DNA of 64,000 bases from Shewanella fodinae (GTDB lineage: Bacteria > Pseudomonadota > Gammaproteobacteria > Enterobacterales > Shewanellaceae), in contig NZ_BMXW01000015.1 in the NCBI RefSeq assembly GCF_014651955.1, forward strand, positions 23,587 through 87,586, read 5' to 3'. Below, piece after piece: positions 56,009-64,000 of the stretch (position 1 is its first letter; each line of letters opens with the position of its first letter). The notes beneath the pieces were generated by a model, which ran no database searches, had not been told where the DNA came from, and saw nothing but the letters and a program-made list of their open reading frames with translations. The position numbers were made by a program, and so were the translations under genes.

Positions 56009-57493
56009 TCAACGCCAATAAGGTGTCTGCCGCAACGCATCTCGGCACAACCGTTCAATCGATAAACCCAAACCATGCTGTATGTCATTTAATGCAGCGG
56101 TAGCGGCAGGCAGCAACTGCGTAGCACGGCGACAGGCACCGAGCAACACTATTTGTTGGTTCACATCCTGCCACTGTGTATAAAATTTATCGCGTGCAGC
56201 TTTGGGGTACAAATGACCAAAAACCACCCCAAGTAAGTGCCCTTGTTCCAGTACATCGGCTAACGCAAGATACTGCGCTGTTGCCTCCCCTTTTGCCGAC
56301 ATGAACGCCTGCAACTGCTGCCAGAAGCCTTCCAACAATTTACCGCTGACGTTCGGTAAATCCTCGGTGACTGACGGCAACACCTGTCGCCGTTGCAAGT
56401 CGAATAACAGCTGGACCAGTGCCAACTGCAACACGCCGTAGCGACTGTCCTGCCATAATGCTTGTAAGTGTCCCGCAAAATCCAGCTGTTGCAGCGACGC
56501 CTGCGCCAAGAAGGCTATCTCCTGACCTTGCCCAGCCTCTTGCAATGGCTTTGGCACAGTGCACAGATAAGCCAGTTCAAGCGCATTGTCGATAAAACAC
56601 AACTGCGATTCCAACCAAGCAAAACCATTAAGGGTTAGATCGTTATGCAGGGCAAATTGTGTCAGTACTAGACGCAACAGGCGCACACAATCACGCAGTT
56701 GCTGCCATAATACTGCTTGCTGCACAACGTTATCCAAGGATAGCTGTAACCATTCTTCCAACAACTGCCACCGTTCTATAGCGGTTTCAACGATAACAGT
56801 CAGACAGGCGTTAACATCTCCGCCCATAGGCAAGGGGATATCATGCAAAGTATCTAACGGCCGCGCACGCCCTTGCTGCGCTAGGCGATAGCCGCGTTGC
56901 GCTTTGCTGGCTTTTCCCAGCCGCAGCGGCAATTGCTGCGCCACTTTCTGAGCTAACGGCAAAAGGTCGGCGGCCGAACCGGAAATCAGTTCAAATTCCA
57001 CCTCACATAAAGGCTCACGTTGGTTGCCAGCGGCAATCACGCCTTGGTCCAGCGCCACTTCGATAAGGCTGGCACCTTCTTGTACCCACCAGCAATGGCG
57101 CTGAAAATCGGTACTGAACAAACAGTGTAGCTGCTGTTGTAATGCCGCAATATCTTGTGTTTGCGGCCAAATCTCTGCCGGGAACAACGCTAGCTCAGGC
57201 GTTGTGCCGTTGATATCAATGTTATATTCCGGCCTAGAGTGCAGGCCTCCCACTACAGTGCCAGCGGTCTTGATAGTTTGTTCATAGTTACCGTCACAGC
57301 CGCGCACGCGCAGCCCCATATCCATTCGCCGCAATGCCAGCCCCGGCGTATCAAAATAACGGTTAGTTAATTGGCGGCAACCTTTGCTTTGACTGCCGGG
57401 AAGTTGATTAAGAAAGGTGATCAGGGGTTGCTGGTACTGTGGCAGAATGAACAACTTAAGTTCAATTTCTGTATGATTTCCGTCATTTTCCAT
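56009..57493 (-). CDS. ygiF: CYTH-CHAD inorganic triphosphatase (YgiF)
   Basis: A 494-residue protein. The N-terminal CYTH domain (about 1-205) has the EIELKL (ExExK) signature, NRYFDTP, MGLRVRG, EQTIKTAG, and RPEYN. The C-terminal CHAD domain (about 215-490) is helical with conserved basic residues (RLLRLVLTQF, RRATQLLPAATAALND), and such domains bind polyphosphate. E. coli YgiF is an inorganic tripolyphosphatase. The frame starts at 57517, but MENDGNHTEIELK at 57493 fits the family better. It is divergent from DUF47-pit across a region with Pho boxes. Confidence 0.88.
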   Translation of the reverse strand: MENDGNHTEIELKLFILPQYQQPLITFLNQLPGSQSKGCRQLTNRYFDTPGLALRRMDMGLRVRGCDGNYEQTIKTAGTVVGGLHSRPEYNIDINGTTPELALFPAEIWPQTQDIAALQQQLHCLFSTDFQRHCWWVQEGASLIEVALDQGVIAAGNQREPLCEVEFELISGSAADLLPLAQKVAQQLPLRLGKASKAQRGYRLAQQGRARPLDTLHDIPLPMGGDVNACLTVIVETAIERWQLLEEWLQLSLDNVVQQAVLWQQLRDCVRLLRLVLTQFALHNDLTLNGFAWLESQLCFIDNALELAYLCTVPKPLQEAGQGQEIAFLAQASLQQLDFAGHLQALWQDSRYGVLQLALVQLLFDLQRRQVLPSVTEDLPNVSGKLLEGFWQQLQAFMSAKGEATAQYLALADVLEQGHLLGVVFGHLYPKAARDKFYTQWQDVNQQIVLLGACRRATQLLPAATAALNDIQHGLGLSIERLCRDALRQTPYWR

Positions 57494-57551
57494 TGGAAAA
57501 ACAACCTGTTTTGTCATTAAAAATTCATCAATGCGTCATCATGAGAGCACA

Positions 57552-57580
57552 GTGTCACATTGCTGTCATAAAACTGTCTT
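57552..57580 (+). promoter_or_regulatory. Pho box (three 11-bp direct repeats)
   Basis: The core, CTGTCATAAAACTGTCTT at 57563-57580, differs from the classic Pho box (CTGTCAT-A/T4-CTGTCAT) at one position. Before it, GTGTCACATTG at 57552-57562 adds a weaker third unit at the same 11-bp period. The direct repeats point to the plus strand, towards DUF47-pit. Confidence 0.75.
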
Positions 57581-57610
57581 AATATTTCCGCCGGGTGATA
57601 TATAGCCCAA

Positions 57611-57628
57611 TTGTATAAAAGCTGTCAT
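57611..57628 (+). promoter_or_regulatory. Second, weaker Pho box
   Basis: TTGTATAAAAGCTGTCAT has a perfect CTGTCAT half preceded by a poor half at the right 11-bp period. It lies 95 bp before the DUF47 start codon. Confidence 0.45.
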
Positions 57629-57722
57629 ATTTTCAGTGAAAACACAGTTTCAATACGCGGACGCTTAAGGTACCATTCCGCCCGCGTTTCCAATAGTGGA
57701 ATGAGCTAATAGGTAAACGGCT

Positions 57723-58403
57723 ATGCCAGTAAACTCTATTTTAGGCGTGTTTGCAAAATCGCCGATCAAGCCTCTGCAAGAGCACATCGATAAGGTTTTT
57801 GATTGTGCTTCGCTGCTGGTCCCTTTTTTTGAAGCAACGTTCGCAAAGGATTGGGACAGTGCTGTTGCCATCCGGAAGAAAATTAGTCAGGAAGAAAAAG
57901 ACGCTGACAATCTGAAACGTGAAATACGTCTCACCCTCCCCGGCGGTTTATTTATGCCGGTTGAACGTACTGACCTGCTGGAACTGTTAACCCAACAGGA
58001 CAAAATCGCCAACAAAGCCAAAGACATTTCAGGCCGCATCATCGGCCGTGAATTATTGGTTCCTGAAGTCATCCAGACCCCTTTCCTCGCATATCTGCAA
58101 CGTTGTCTCGATGCAGTAGCGTTGGCCAAGGAAGCCATTAATGAACTGGACGATCTGCTGGAAGCGGGATTTCGTGGCCGCGAGGTAGATCTGGTAGCCA
58201 AGATGATCAGTGAACTCGACGTGTTGGAAGAAGACACCGATGAGTTGCAGATCCAGGTGCGTCGACAGTTATTCGCCATTGAATTGGAGTTAAACCCCAT
58301 CGACGTCATGTTCCTCTACAAAATTATTGAATGGGTAGGAGACCTGGCAGATCTTGCCGAGCGTGTAGGTTCCCGCCTCGAGCTGATGCTGGCTCGCGTC
58401 TAA
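57723..58403 (+). CDS. PhoU-like DUF47 protein (Pit accessory)
   Basis: A 226-residue helical protein of the DUF47/TIGR00153 family, related to PhoU. PVNSILGVFAKSPIKPLQEHIDKV at the start, then REIRLTLPGGLFMPVERTDLLELL and a series of helices with conserved acidic residues (ELDVLEEDTDEL), which bind metal in PhoU-like folds. It is always found close to Pit-type phosphate carriers and is thought to control them. The pit gene follows after 28 bp, so they form an operon. Confidence 0.92.
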   Translation: MPVNSILGVFAKSPIKPLQEHIDKVFDCASLLVPFFEATFAKDWDSAVAIRKKISQEEKDADNLKREIRLTLPGGLFMPVERTDLLELLTQQDKIANKAKDISGRIIGRELLVPEVIQTPFLAYLQRCLDAVALAKEAINELDDLLEAGFRGREVDLVAKMISELDVLEEDTDELQIQVRRQLFAIELELNPIDVMFLYKIIEWVGDLADLAERVGSRLELMLARV

Positions 58404-58431
58404 TAATAAAAGGTATACAAGGTTATACAGC

Positions 58432-59700
58432 ATGGTTGATGTATTAATCACTAGCGGGCCCTGGCTTATAGGTACCGCGGCCGTTTTCGGCTTTCTGATG
58501 GCTTGGGGCATCGGGGCCAACGATGTAGCCAACGCGATGGGTACTTCGGTAGGGGCTAACGCCGTTACCATCAAACAGGCAATTTTTATTGCCATGATCT
58601 TCGAATTCGCAGGTGCGTATCTGGCTGGCGGTGAAGTGACCAGCACCATTCGCAACGGGATTATTGATCCTTCCTATTTTACGGAAGTACCTGAGTTGCT
58701 GGTATATGGCATGATTGCCTCACTATTGGCCGCCGGTATCTGGCTGGTGGTGGCGTCGGCCCTTGGCTGGCCGGTGTCGACCACCCACTCCATCGTCGGT
58801 GCCATCATTGGTTTTGCGGCGGTGGGAGTGGGCCCGGACTCGGTAGCCTGGAGTCAGGTCACCGGTATCGTAGGTTCCTGGATAGTCACCCCCGCCATCT
58901 CTGGCTTTATCGCCTTCTGCATTTTCCAAAGCGTTCAAAAACTGATATTCAACACTGACAACCCACTAGCGAATGCCAAACGTTATGTGCCTTTTTACAT
59001 GGCGTTTGCGGGCTTTGTGATGTCACTGGTGACGATTACCAAAGGGCTTAAGCATGTAGGTTTTAAAGTCTCGACCGGAGAAGCTTACATGCTTGCAATA
59101 GTGATTGCAGTGCTCATAGGTATCGCCGGTAAAATTGCCATCTCCCGCTTGCATCTCTCCAGTACCCCCAGCAAACAGACCAACTTTAATAACGTTGAAA
59201 AGGTGTTTGCCATTCTGATGTTGATGACTGCGTGCTGTATGGCGTTTGCACATGGTTCTAACGATGTTGCTAACGCTATCGGCCCATTGGCTGCCGTGGT
59301 CTCCGTCGTCAACAGTGGCGGTATTATCAGCGCCAAGTCACCGCTGATTTGGTGGATCCTGCCGTTGGGTGGACTGGGTATTGTGTTGGGTCTGGCGATT
59401 TTTGGTAAACGGGTTATGCAAACAATAGGCAAGAATATTACGCATCTGACACCCAGCCGTGGTTTTGCTGCCGAGTTAGCGGCTGCCAGCACTGTGGTGA
59501 TTGCTTCTGGTACAGGTTTACCAATTTCCACTACCCAAACCTTAGTGGGCGCGGTACTTGGCGTGGGAATGGCCCGTGGTATTGCTGCGATTAATATTGG
59601 GGTGGTGCGTAATATTGTCGTGTCCTGGGTGGTGACCTTACCAGCAGGCGCAGGATTATCTATCCTGTTTTTCTTTACCATCAAAGGTATTTTCAACTAA
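58432..59700 (+). CDS. pit: Inorganic phosphate transporter, PiT family
   Basis: A 422-residue permease with about ten membrane helices. The two inverted-repeat signatures are present: AWGIGANDVANAMGTSVGA near residue 25 and AHGSNDVANAIGPLAAV near residue 280, along with GWPVSTTHSIVGAIIG and GTGLPISTTQTLVGAVLG. It imports phosphate (probably as a metal-phosphate) with protons. It is the second gene of DUF47-pit. The Pho boxes upstream suggest induction by low phosphate, which differs from the constitutive PitA of E. coli. Confidence 0.95.
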   Translation: MVDVLITSGPWLIGTAAVFGFLMAWGIGANDVANAMGTSVGANAVTIKQAIFIAMIFEFAGAYLAGGEVTSTIRNGIIDPSYFTEVPELLVYGMIASLLAAGIWLVVASALGWPVSTTHSIVGAIIGFAAVGVGPDSVAWSQVTGIVGSWIVTPAISGFIAFCIFQSVQKLIFNTDNPLANAKRYVPFYMAFAGFVMSLVTITKGLKHVGFKVSTGEAYMLAIVIAVLIGIAGKIAISRLHLSSTPSKQTNFNNVEKVFAILMLMTACCMAFAHGSNDVANAIGPLAAVVSVVNSGGIISAKSPLIWWILPLGGLGIVLGLAIFGKRVMQTIGKNITHLTPSRGFAAELAAASTVVIASGTGLPISTTQTLVGAVLGVGMARGIAAINIGVVRNIVVSWVVTLPAGAGLSILFFFTIKGIFN

Positions 59701-59737
59701 TTTATTCCGTGCAATCTGCGGTAAATCAGCAAGATAT

Positions 59738-59768
59738 GAGGGAAGTCAACTGACTTCCCTCTTGCATT
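59738..59768 (+). terminator. Hairpin after pit
   Basis: GAGGGAAGTCA-AC-TGACTTCCCTC, perfect 11-base arms, followed by a weak T-rich TTGCATT. Likely terminator of DUF47-pit. Confidence 0.7.
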
Positions 59769-59823
59769 GACAAGCACAAATCCATAGCATGTTGACAATA
59801 TTCTGCGACAGAGAAGATTTACC

Positions 59824-60402
59824 GTGCTGAGAGTGCTGATGCTAATGGGAGCCCTGCTCCTTTCCCCTTCATTACTGGCTGATGGTCAGACCCGCTATAT
59901 CTCTGATAATATTTACATTTATATTCATGGCGGTCCGGGCAGTCAGTACCGCATTATCGGCAGCATTGAAGCCGGAGAGAAGATTACGCTGATGCCGGAA
60001 ACCGAAGGCGAATTTTCTAAAATTGTCGATCACAAAGGCCGTGAAGGCTGGATTCGTACCGATAAACTACAGCAACAGGTATCGATGCGCTATCGCATGG
60101 CGGATATGGAAACACAATTGGCCGCTGCGCAAACCAAACTCCAGTCAATTTCCAGCCAGAACAACAATGTCTCAGATGAGCTCGATGCTCTTCAGGCGAA
60201 ACTGAGTAAAACTGAAGCAGAGTTACAAAAAGCCACTACCGAGAGAGATGCAGCACTGGCTCAGGTAGATAACATACAGGACACAGCCCGCTTCCATATG
60301 TGGCAGCAAGGCGGACTAATCGCGGCAGGAGGTCTGATCCTTGGGGTGATCCTGGTCTATCTGCCACGGCCGCAACGGCGCCGTCGTGATCGCTGGATGT
60401 AA
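59824..60402 (+). CDS. ygiM: SH3-domain membrane protein (YgiM, TIGR04211)
   Basis: A 192-residue protein. A signal peptide ends near LLA-DG, then comes a bacterial SH3 domain (about 22-85) with YIYIHGGPGSQYRIIGSIEAGEKI and GREGWIRTDKL. It is followed by a coiled coil (about 95-155) and a C-terminal membrane helix (about 163-180) ending in a basic RRRRDRW tail. It thus hangs in the periplasm from the inner membrane. In E. coli, ygiM is the neighbour of ygiF. GTG start at 59824. Function unknown; possibly binds cell wall. Confidence 0.88.
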   Translation: MLRVLMLMGALLLSPSLLADGQTRYISDNIYIYIHGGPGSQYRIIGSIEAGEKITLMPETEGEFSKIVDHKGREGWIRTDKLQQQVSMRYRMADMETQLAAAQTKLQSISSQNNNVSDELDALQAKLSKTEAELQKATTERDAALAQVDNIQDTARFHMWQQGGLIAAGGLILGVILVYLPRPQRRRRDRWM

Positions 60403-60421
60403 AGCGTACAATTTTGCTGAC

Positions 60422-60450
60422 AGGCCGCTGAATTCAAACAGCGGCCTTTC
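60422..60450 (+). terminator. Terminator after ygiM
   Basis: AGGCCGCTG and CAGCGGCCT, perfect nine-base arms with an 8-base loop, followed by TTCTATAT. Confidence 0.75.
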
Positions 60451-60541
60451 TATATGTGCAGTAACACCAATTGATAAACATACTTTTTAAACAATTGTCA
60501 CATTTCATTTCCAGACAGTGCCATAGCTCACACTTTACTTG

Positions 60542-60547
60542 TATAAT
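60542..60547 (+). promoter_or_regulatory. -10 element (TATAAT) upstream of putA
   Basis: A perfect -10 hexamer 112 bp before the putA start. No good -35 at 17 bp was seen, which suggests an activator-dependent promoter. A GGCGC/GCGCC hairpin lies just downstream (60549-60563). Confidence 0.4.
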
Positions 60548-60658
60548 CGGCGCGCGCAAGCGCCTTCTTAATGGTATACAACAACGATAAGCGCCCTTTG
60601 CGTCTGAGATGCTCCGCAGCCCTTAACTGCCTAACCGGCTTGGATGGAAGCGATAATT

Positions 60659-63600
60659 ATGTTTAAAGCGAGTGAAGTACTGGCTGGCTATTATGATAAT
60701 GCCAATCTCGACGATCTATTTTCCGCTATCAGTGACAACTATATTGTTGACGAAGCAGAATATCTTTCCGATCTACTGAAACTTATCCCCGCTGATGATG
60801 CCACTATCGAACGTGTTACTCAGCGGGCACATGATCTGGTTACCCGAGTTCGTCAATACGATAAAAAAGGCATGATGGTTGGCATTGATGCCTTTTTACA
60901 ACAATACAGCCTAGAGACACAGGAAGGGATTATCCTGATGTGCTTGGCTGAAGCGCTGCTGCGGATCCCTGACAGCGAAACCGCCGATGCCTTGATTGAA
61001 GATAAACTCTCCGGTGCCAAATGGGACCAACACCTATCAAAAAGTGATTCCGTGCTAGTCAACGCCTCAACCTGGGGACTGATGCTGACGGGCAAAATTA
61101 TCAAACTGGATCGCAATATTGACGGGACACCAAGTCATCTGCTGAAACGACTGGTCAATCGCCTTGGCGAACCAGTAATTCGTCAGGCCATGTATGCCGC
61201 CATGAAAATCATGGGCAAGCAATTTGTGCTGGGACGCACCGTCAAAGAAGCGTTGAAAAACAGCGAAGCCAAACGAAAACTAGGCTATACCCACTCCTAC
61301 GATATGTTGGGTGAAGCAGCGCTCACCATGCAGGACGCGCAGAAGTACTATACGGATTACTCCCACGCTATCAATGAATTAGGCGCACAAGAATATGATG
61401 AAAACGACGCGCCCAGGCCCACAATATCCATCAAACTGTCGGCATTGCACCCACGTTATGAAGTGGCGAACAAAGCGCGGGTGATGAGCGAGTTGTATGC
61501 CACGGTTATCAAACTGATAGAACAAGCGCGGGCACTAAATATAGGTATTTCCATTGATGCAGAAGAAGTGGACCGGTTGGAATTGTCGCTGCAATTGTTC
61601 CAGCAGCTGTATCAGTCAGAAGCCGCCAAAGGTTGGGGCCTGTTAGGTCTGGTGGTACAAGCTTATTCCAAACGGACCTTACCGGTACTGTTATGGATTA
61701 CCAAGCTGGCAAAAACCCAAGGCGATATCATTCCCGTGCGCCTAGTAAAAGGTGCGTACTGGGATAGCGAACTGAAATGGGCGCAGCAGGCGGGTGAGCG
61801 CGGTTATCCGCTGTATACCCGTAAAGTAAATACCGATCTGTCTTATTTAGCCTGTGCCCGTTACCTGTTGTCAGCGCGTACTGAAGGCGCCATCTACCCC
61901 CAGTTTGCCACTCACAATGCCCAAACCGTGGCGGCAATCAGCGATATGGCTGGTGAACGGCAGTTTGAGTTCCAGCGGCTGCATGGGATGGGACAGGAGC
62001 TGTACGATACACTACTAGCTGAAAACCGTCAGCGGCCAGTGCGCATTTATGCACCGATTGGTGCCCATAAAGATCTGCTGCCTTATCTAGTTCGCCGTTT
62101 GCTGGAAAATGGCGCTAACTCCTCCTTTGTGCACAAGCTGGTGGATCCCAAGACCCCTATCGAATCGTTAGTCACACACCCAGTGGTAACCGCCCGCAAT
62201 TACGCCTCGCTGGCCAATAACAATATCGCGCTGCCCGCAGACATATACGGGAATGCGCGCAAGAACTCCAAAGGTCTGAATATGAATATCATCTCTGAAG
62301 CCGAGCCGTTCTTCAAAGCACTCGAACCTTTCCAGCAACAACAATGGCAGGCGGGACCGCTAGTAGGCGGAGAAACCCTGGGCGGCACCCCACAACCAGT
62401 CGTTAGCCCTTATAACACTCAAGAGCAAGTGGGCACAGTCGTGTGGGCCGATAGTGCTAGTGTTAAACAAGCCATCACAAATGCGGTTTCTGCCTTTCCA
62501 CAATGGTGTCGGACGCCTGTCGAAAACCGCGCTGCAGCATTGCAGAAACTGGCAGATCTGCTAGAAGAAAACCGTGAAGAGCTAATTGCTTTGTGTACCC
62601 GCGAAGCAGGCAAGAGTCTGCAAGATGGCATTGATGAAGTGCGCGAAGCGGTGGATTTTTGCCGTTATTACGCACTTCAAGCCAAAAAACTGATGGCAAA
62701 ACCGGAGCTGCTGCCGGGACCAACTGGCGAATTAAATGAACTATTCCTGCAAGGTCGCGGCGTCTTTGTTTGCATCAGTCCTTGGAATTTCCCTCTGGCG
62801 ATTTTCCTCGGGCAAATTGCAGCGGCACTGGCGGCTGGCAATACGGTGGTAGCAAAGCCTGCCGAACAGACCTCCATTATTGGTTATCGTGCCGTACAAC
62901 TGGCTCACCAAGCCGGAATACCCGTCAATGTGTTGCAACTGCTGCCCGGTAAAGGGGCTGAAGTCGGTGCCGCACTGACAGCAGACCCACGGATTGGCGG
63001 TGTTTGCTTTACCGGTTCCACTGTAACAGCTAAGGCCATTAACCGGACTCTGGCAGAACGTGAAGGCGCCATTATTCCGTTAATCGCCGAAACTGGCGGC
63101 CAGAATGCCATGGTGGTGGACTCCACCTCGCAGCCAGAGCAAGTGGTCAACGATGTGATAGCCTCGGCCTTTACCAGCGCAGGCCAACGCTGTTCAGCAT
63201 TGCGAGTATTGTATGTGCAAGAAGACATTGCAGAGCGCGTTATCGAGATCCTCAAAGGCGCTATGGAAGAGTTGACGCTTGGGCACCCAGGGGAGCTAAA
63301 AACCGATGTGGGACCGGTGATTGATGCTGCCGCCAAAGCTAACCTCAATGCCCATATTGAGCACATCAAACAGACGGGCAAACTGATCAAACAGGTTGCC
63401 CTGCCTGCGGGTTTTGAGCACGGTCATTTCGTTGCCCCTACTGCGGTGGAAATCAATTCTATCAAAGTACTGGAGAAGGAAAACTTCGGCCCGATCCTGC
63501 ATGTGATCCGTTACAAAGCCAGCGAACTCCAGCAAGTCATTGATGATATCAACAGCACTGGATTTGGGCTGACATTAGGCATCCATAGCCGGAATGAAGG

Positions 63601-63835
63601 GCAAGCATTAGAGATTGCCGATAAAGTAAATGTGGGTAACGTTTATATCAATCGTAACCAGATTGGTGCGGTAGTAGGCGTGCAGCCATTTGGTGGTCAG
63701 GGATTATCCGGAACCGGTCCCAAAGCCGGCGGCCCACACTATCTGCCACGCTTTATGACCGAGAAAACCCGAACCAATAACATCACGGCCATTGGCGGTA
63801 ATGCCACCCTGTTGTCGTTGGGTGACGCTCAGTAA
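60659..63835 (+). CDS. putA: Bifunctional proline dehydrogenase / P5C dehydrogenase
   Basis: A 1058-residue enzyme that oxidises proline to glutamate. The FAD-dependent proline dehydrogenase barrel spans about residues 150-460 (SIKLSALHPRYE, ISIDAEEVDRLELSL, VRLVKGAYWDSE, FATHNAQTVAAI and RIYAPIGAHKDLLPYLVRRLLENGANSSF). The aldehyde dehydrogenase part spans about 560-1030, with ISPWNFPLAIFLGQIAAALAAGN, AETGGQNAMVVDST and catalytic Cys845 in TSAGQRCSALR. The N-terminal RHH DNA-binding domain of E. coli PutA is missing, so it should not repress its own gene. ATG 60659 with GGAAG upstream is preferred to 60644. Confidence 0.95.
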   Translation: MFKASEVLAGYYDNANLDDLFSAISDNYIVDEAEYLSDLLKLIPADDATIERVTQRAHDLVTRVRQYDKKGMMVGIDAFLQQYSLETQEGIILMCLAEALLRIPDSETADALIEDKLSGAKWDQHLSKSDSVLVNASTWGLMLTGKIIKLDRNIDGTPSHLLKRLVNRLGEPVIRQAMYAAMKIMGKQFVLGRTVKEALKNSEAKRKLGYTHSYDMLGEAALTMQDAQKYYTDYSHAINELGAQEYDENDAPRPTISIKLSALHPRYEVANKARVMSELYATVIKLIEQARALNIGISIDAEEVDRLELSLQLFQQLYQSEAAKGWGLLGLVVQAYSKRTLPVLLWITKLAKTQGDIIPVRLVKGAYWDSELKWAQQAGERGYPLYTRKVNTDLSYLACARYLLSARTEGAIYPQFATHNAQTVAAISDMAGERQFEFQRLHGMGQELYDTLLAENRQRPVRIYAPIGAHKDLLPYLVRRLLENGANSSFVHKLVDPKTPIESLVTHPVVTARNYASLANNNIALPADIYGNARKNSKGLNMNIISEAEPFFKALEPFQQQQWQAGPLVGGETLGGTPQPVVSPYNTQEQVGTVVWADSASVKQAITNAVSAFPQWCRTPVENRAAALQKLADLLEENREELIALCTREAGKSLQDGIDEVREAVDFCRYYALQAKKLMAKPELLPGPTGELNELFLQGRGVFVCISPWNFPLAIFLGQIAAALAAGNTVVAKPAEQTSIIGYRAVQLAHQAGIPVNVLQLLPGKGAEVGAALTADPRIGGVCFTGSTVTAKAINRTLAEREGAIIPLIAETGGQNAMVVDSTSQPEQVVNDVIASAFTSAGQRCSALRVLYVQEDIAERVIEILKGAMEELTLGHPGELKTDVGPVIDAAAKANLNAHIEHIKQTGKLIKQVALPAGFEHGHFVAPTAVEINSIKVLEKENFGPILHVIRYKASELQQVIDDINSTGFGLTLGIHSRNEGQALEIADKVNVGNVYINRNQIGAVVGVQPFGGQGLSGTGPKAGGPHYLPRFMTEKTRTNNITAIGGNATLLSLGDAQ

Positions 63836-63922
63836 TTAACGATTATCGGTGATAGCAAAAGGCCACCTTCTGGGTTAATGCCGATCGCTTTAAGTAATTG
63901 AACGATCCTGAGCAGACTTCAT

Positions 63923-63955
63923 AATCGGTCTCAACATTGTTGAGGCCGATTTTTT
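63923..63955 (+). terminator. Terminator after putA
   Basis: AATCGGTCTCAA and TTGAGGCCGATT form a 12-base stem with one mismatch and a CATTG loop, followed by a run of Ts. Confidence 0.8.
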
Positions 63956-64000
63956 ATGTCCGAATTTTCTAAAGAATTACAGGTTACCGCCGAGTTTTGC
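63956..64000 (+). CDS. Possible start of a further gene (truncated by window end)
   Basis: An ATG directly after the putA terminator opens a 15-codon frame that continues past the window (MSEFSKELQVTAEFC). A GAGG in the terminator stem could serve as its ribosome-binding site at 10 bp. It is too short to identify and may be chance. Confidence 0.25.
   Translation, partial: MSEFSKELQVTAEFC

Noticed and set aside
60644..60658. Upstream start for putA at 60644
   Set aside because: The ATG at 60659 has a better placed GGAAG, and MFKASEVL is the expected N-terminus.
1..64000. CRISPR array, prophage or insertion sequence
   Set aside because: No regularly spaced repeats, transposase, integrase or phage structural genes were seen anywhere in the window.

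Overview
The window looks like chromosomal DNA of a Shewanella-type gammaproteobacterium. This is inferred from gene content (E. coli-like FrdABCD, PntAB, CysJIH, HldE, GlnE, a PutA without an RHH domain, a YjfIJK-type PspA cluster) and moderate G+C, not from a database search. No insertion sequence, integrase, prophage or CRISPR array was seen. One tRNA gene is present: tRNA-Pro(CGG).

Layout. 1-5.5 kb: a DcuSR/CitAB-like two-component system and the frdABCD fumarate reductase operon, all on the minus strand. 5.9-10.8 kb: small enzymes (two GNAT acetyltransferases, YjjX, Tas) and the CsdA-CsdE sulfur-transfer pair. 10.9-20.4 kb: tRNA-Pro, a HupE-like membrane protein, RlhA (U32), a PagL-like lipid A deacylase, FolM, Ung, a tautomerase, DUF3144, a quinone-oxidoreductase-like MDR protein divergent from a LysR regulator, and a LysE exporter. 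20.5-29.1 kb: a TonB-dependent receptor, a very AT-rich spacer, cytochrome b561-like protein plus HemG, a TIGR03899-like protein, CobA, OMPLA (PldA) and a degenerate S41-like protein. 29.4-37.1 kb: cysJIH and pntAB. 37.2-46.2 kb: a CBS protein, a TetR regulator, HldE followed by a coupled putative zinc peptidase, LpxL, NhaP2, an L,D-transpeptidase and an M14 peptidase. 46.2-57.5 kb: GlnE and YgiF flanking a PspA-centred envelope island. 57.5-64 kb: DUF47-Pit behind Pho boxes, YgiM, PutA, and the possible start of one more gene.

The most interesting region is 49.1-56.0 kb. Two plus-strand transcription units carry (i) a lipoprotein, a double DUF350 membrane protein and a membrane-embedded spermidine-synthase-like enzyme, and (ii) DUF2170, PspA/IM30, DUF2491, a small protein that looks like two ribbon-helix-helix modules, and a Kv-type potassium channel. 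Both units have the same perfect 13-bp palindrome, GACATAATATGTC, over their predicted promoters (three copies in all). This points to a shared repressor, and the RHH-like protein is a candidate. The island lies between glnE and ygiF, which are neighbours in E. coli. Next to it, the ygiF/DUF47-pit divergent region carries good Pho boxes, which links inorganic triphosphatase and phosphate transport to PhoB.

Other points to check: a PagL homologue with Asp at the catalytic Glu position, an S41-like protein with no serine nucleophile, a LuxR-HTH-like remnant in a 650-bp gap, an LTTR box, and an intragenic GC hairpin just after pspA.
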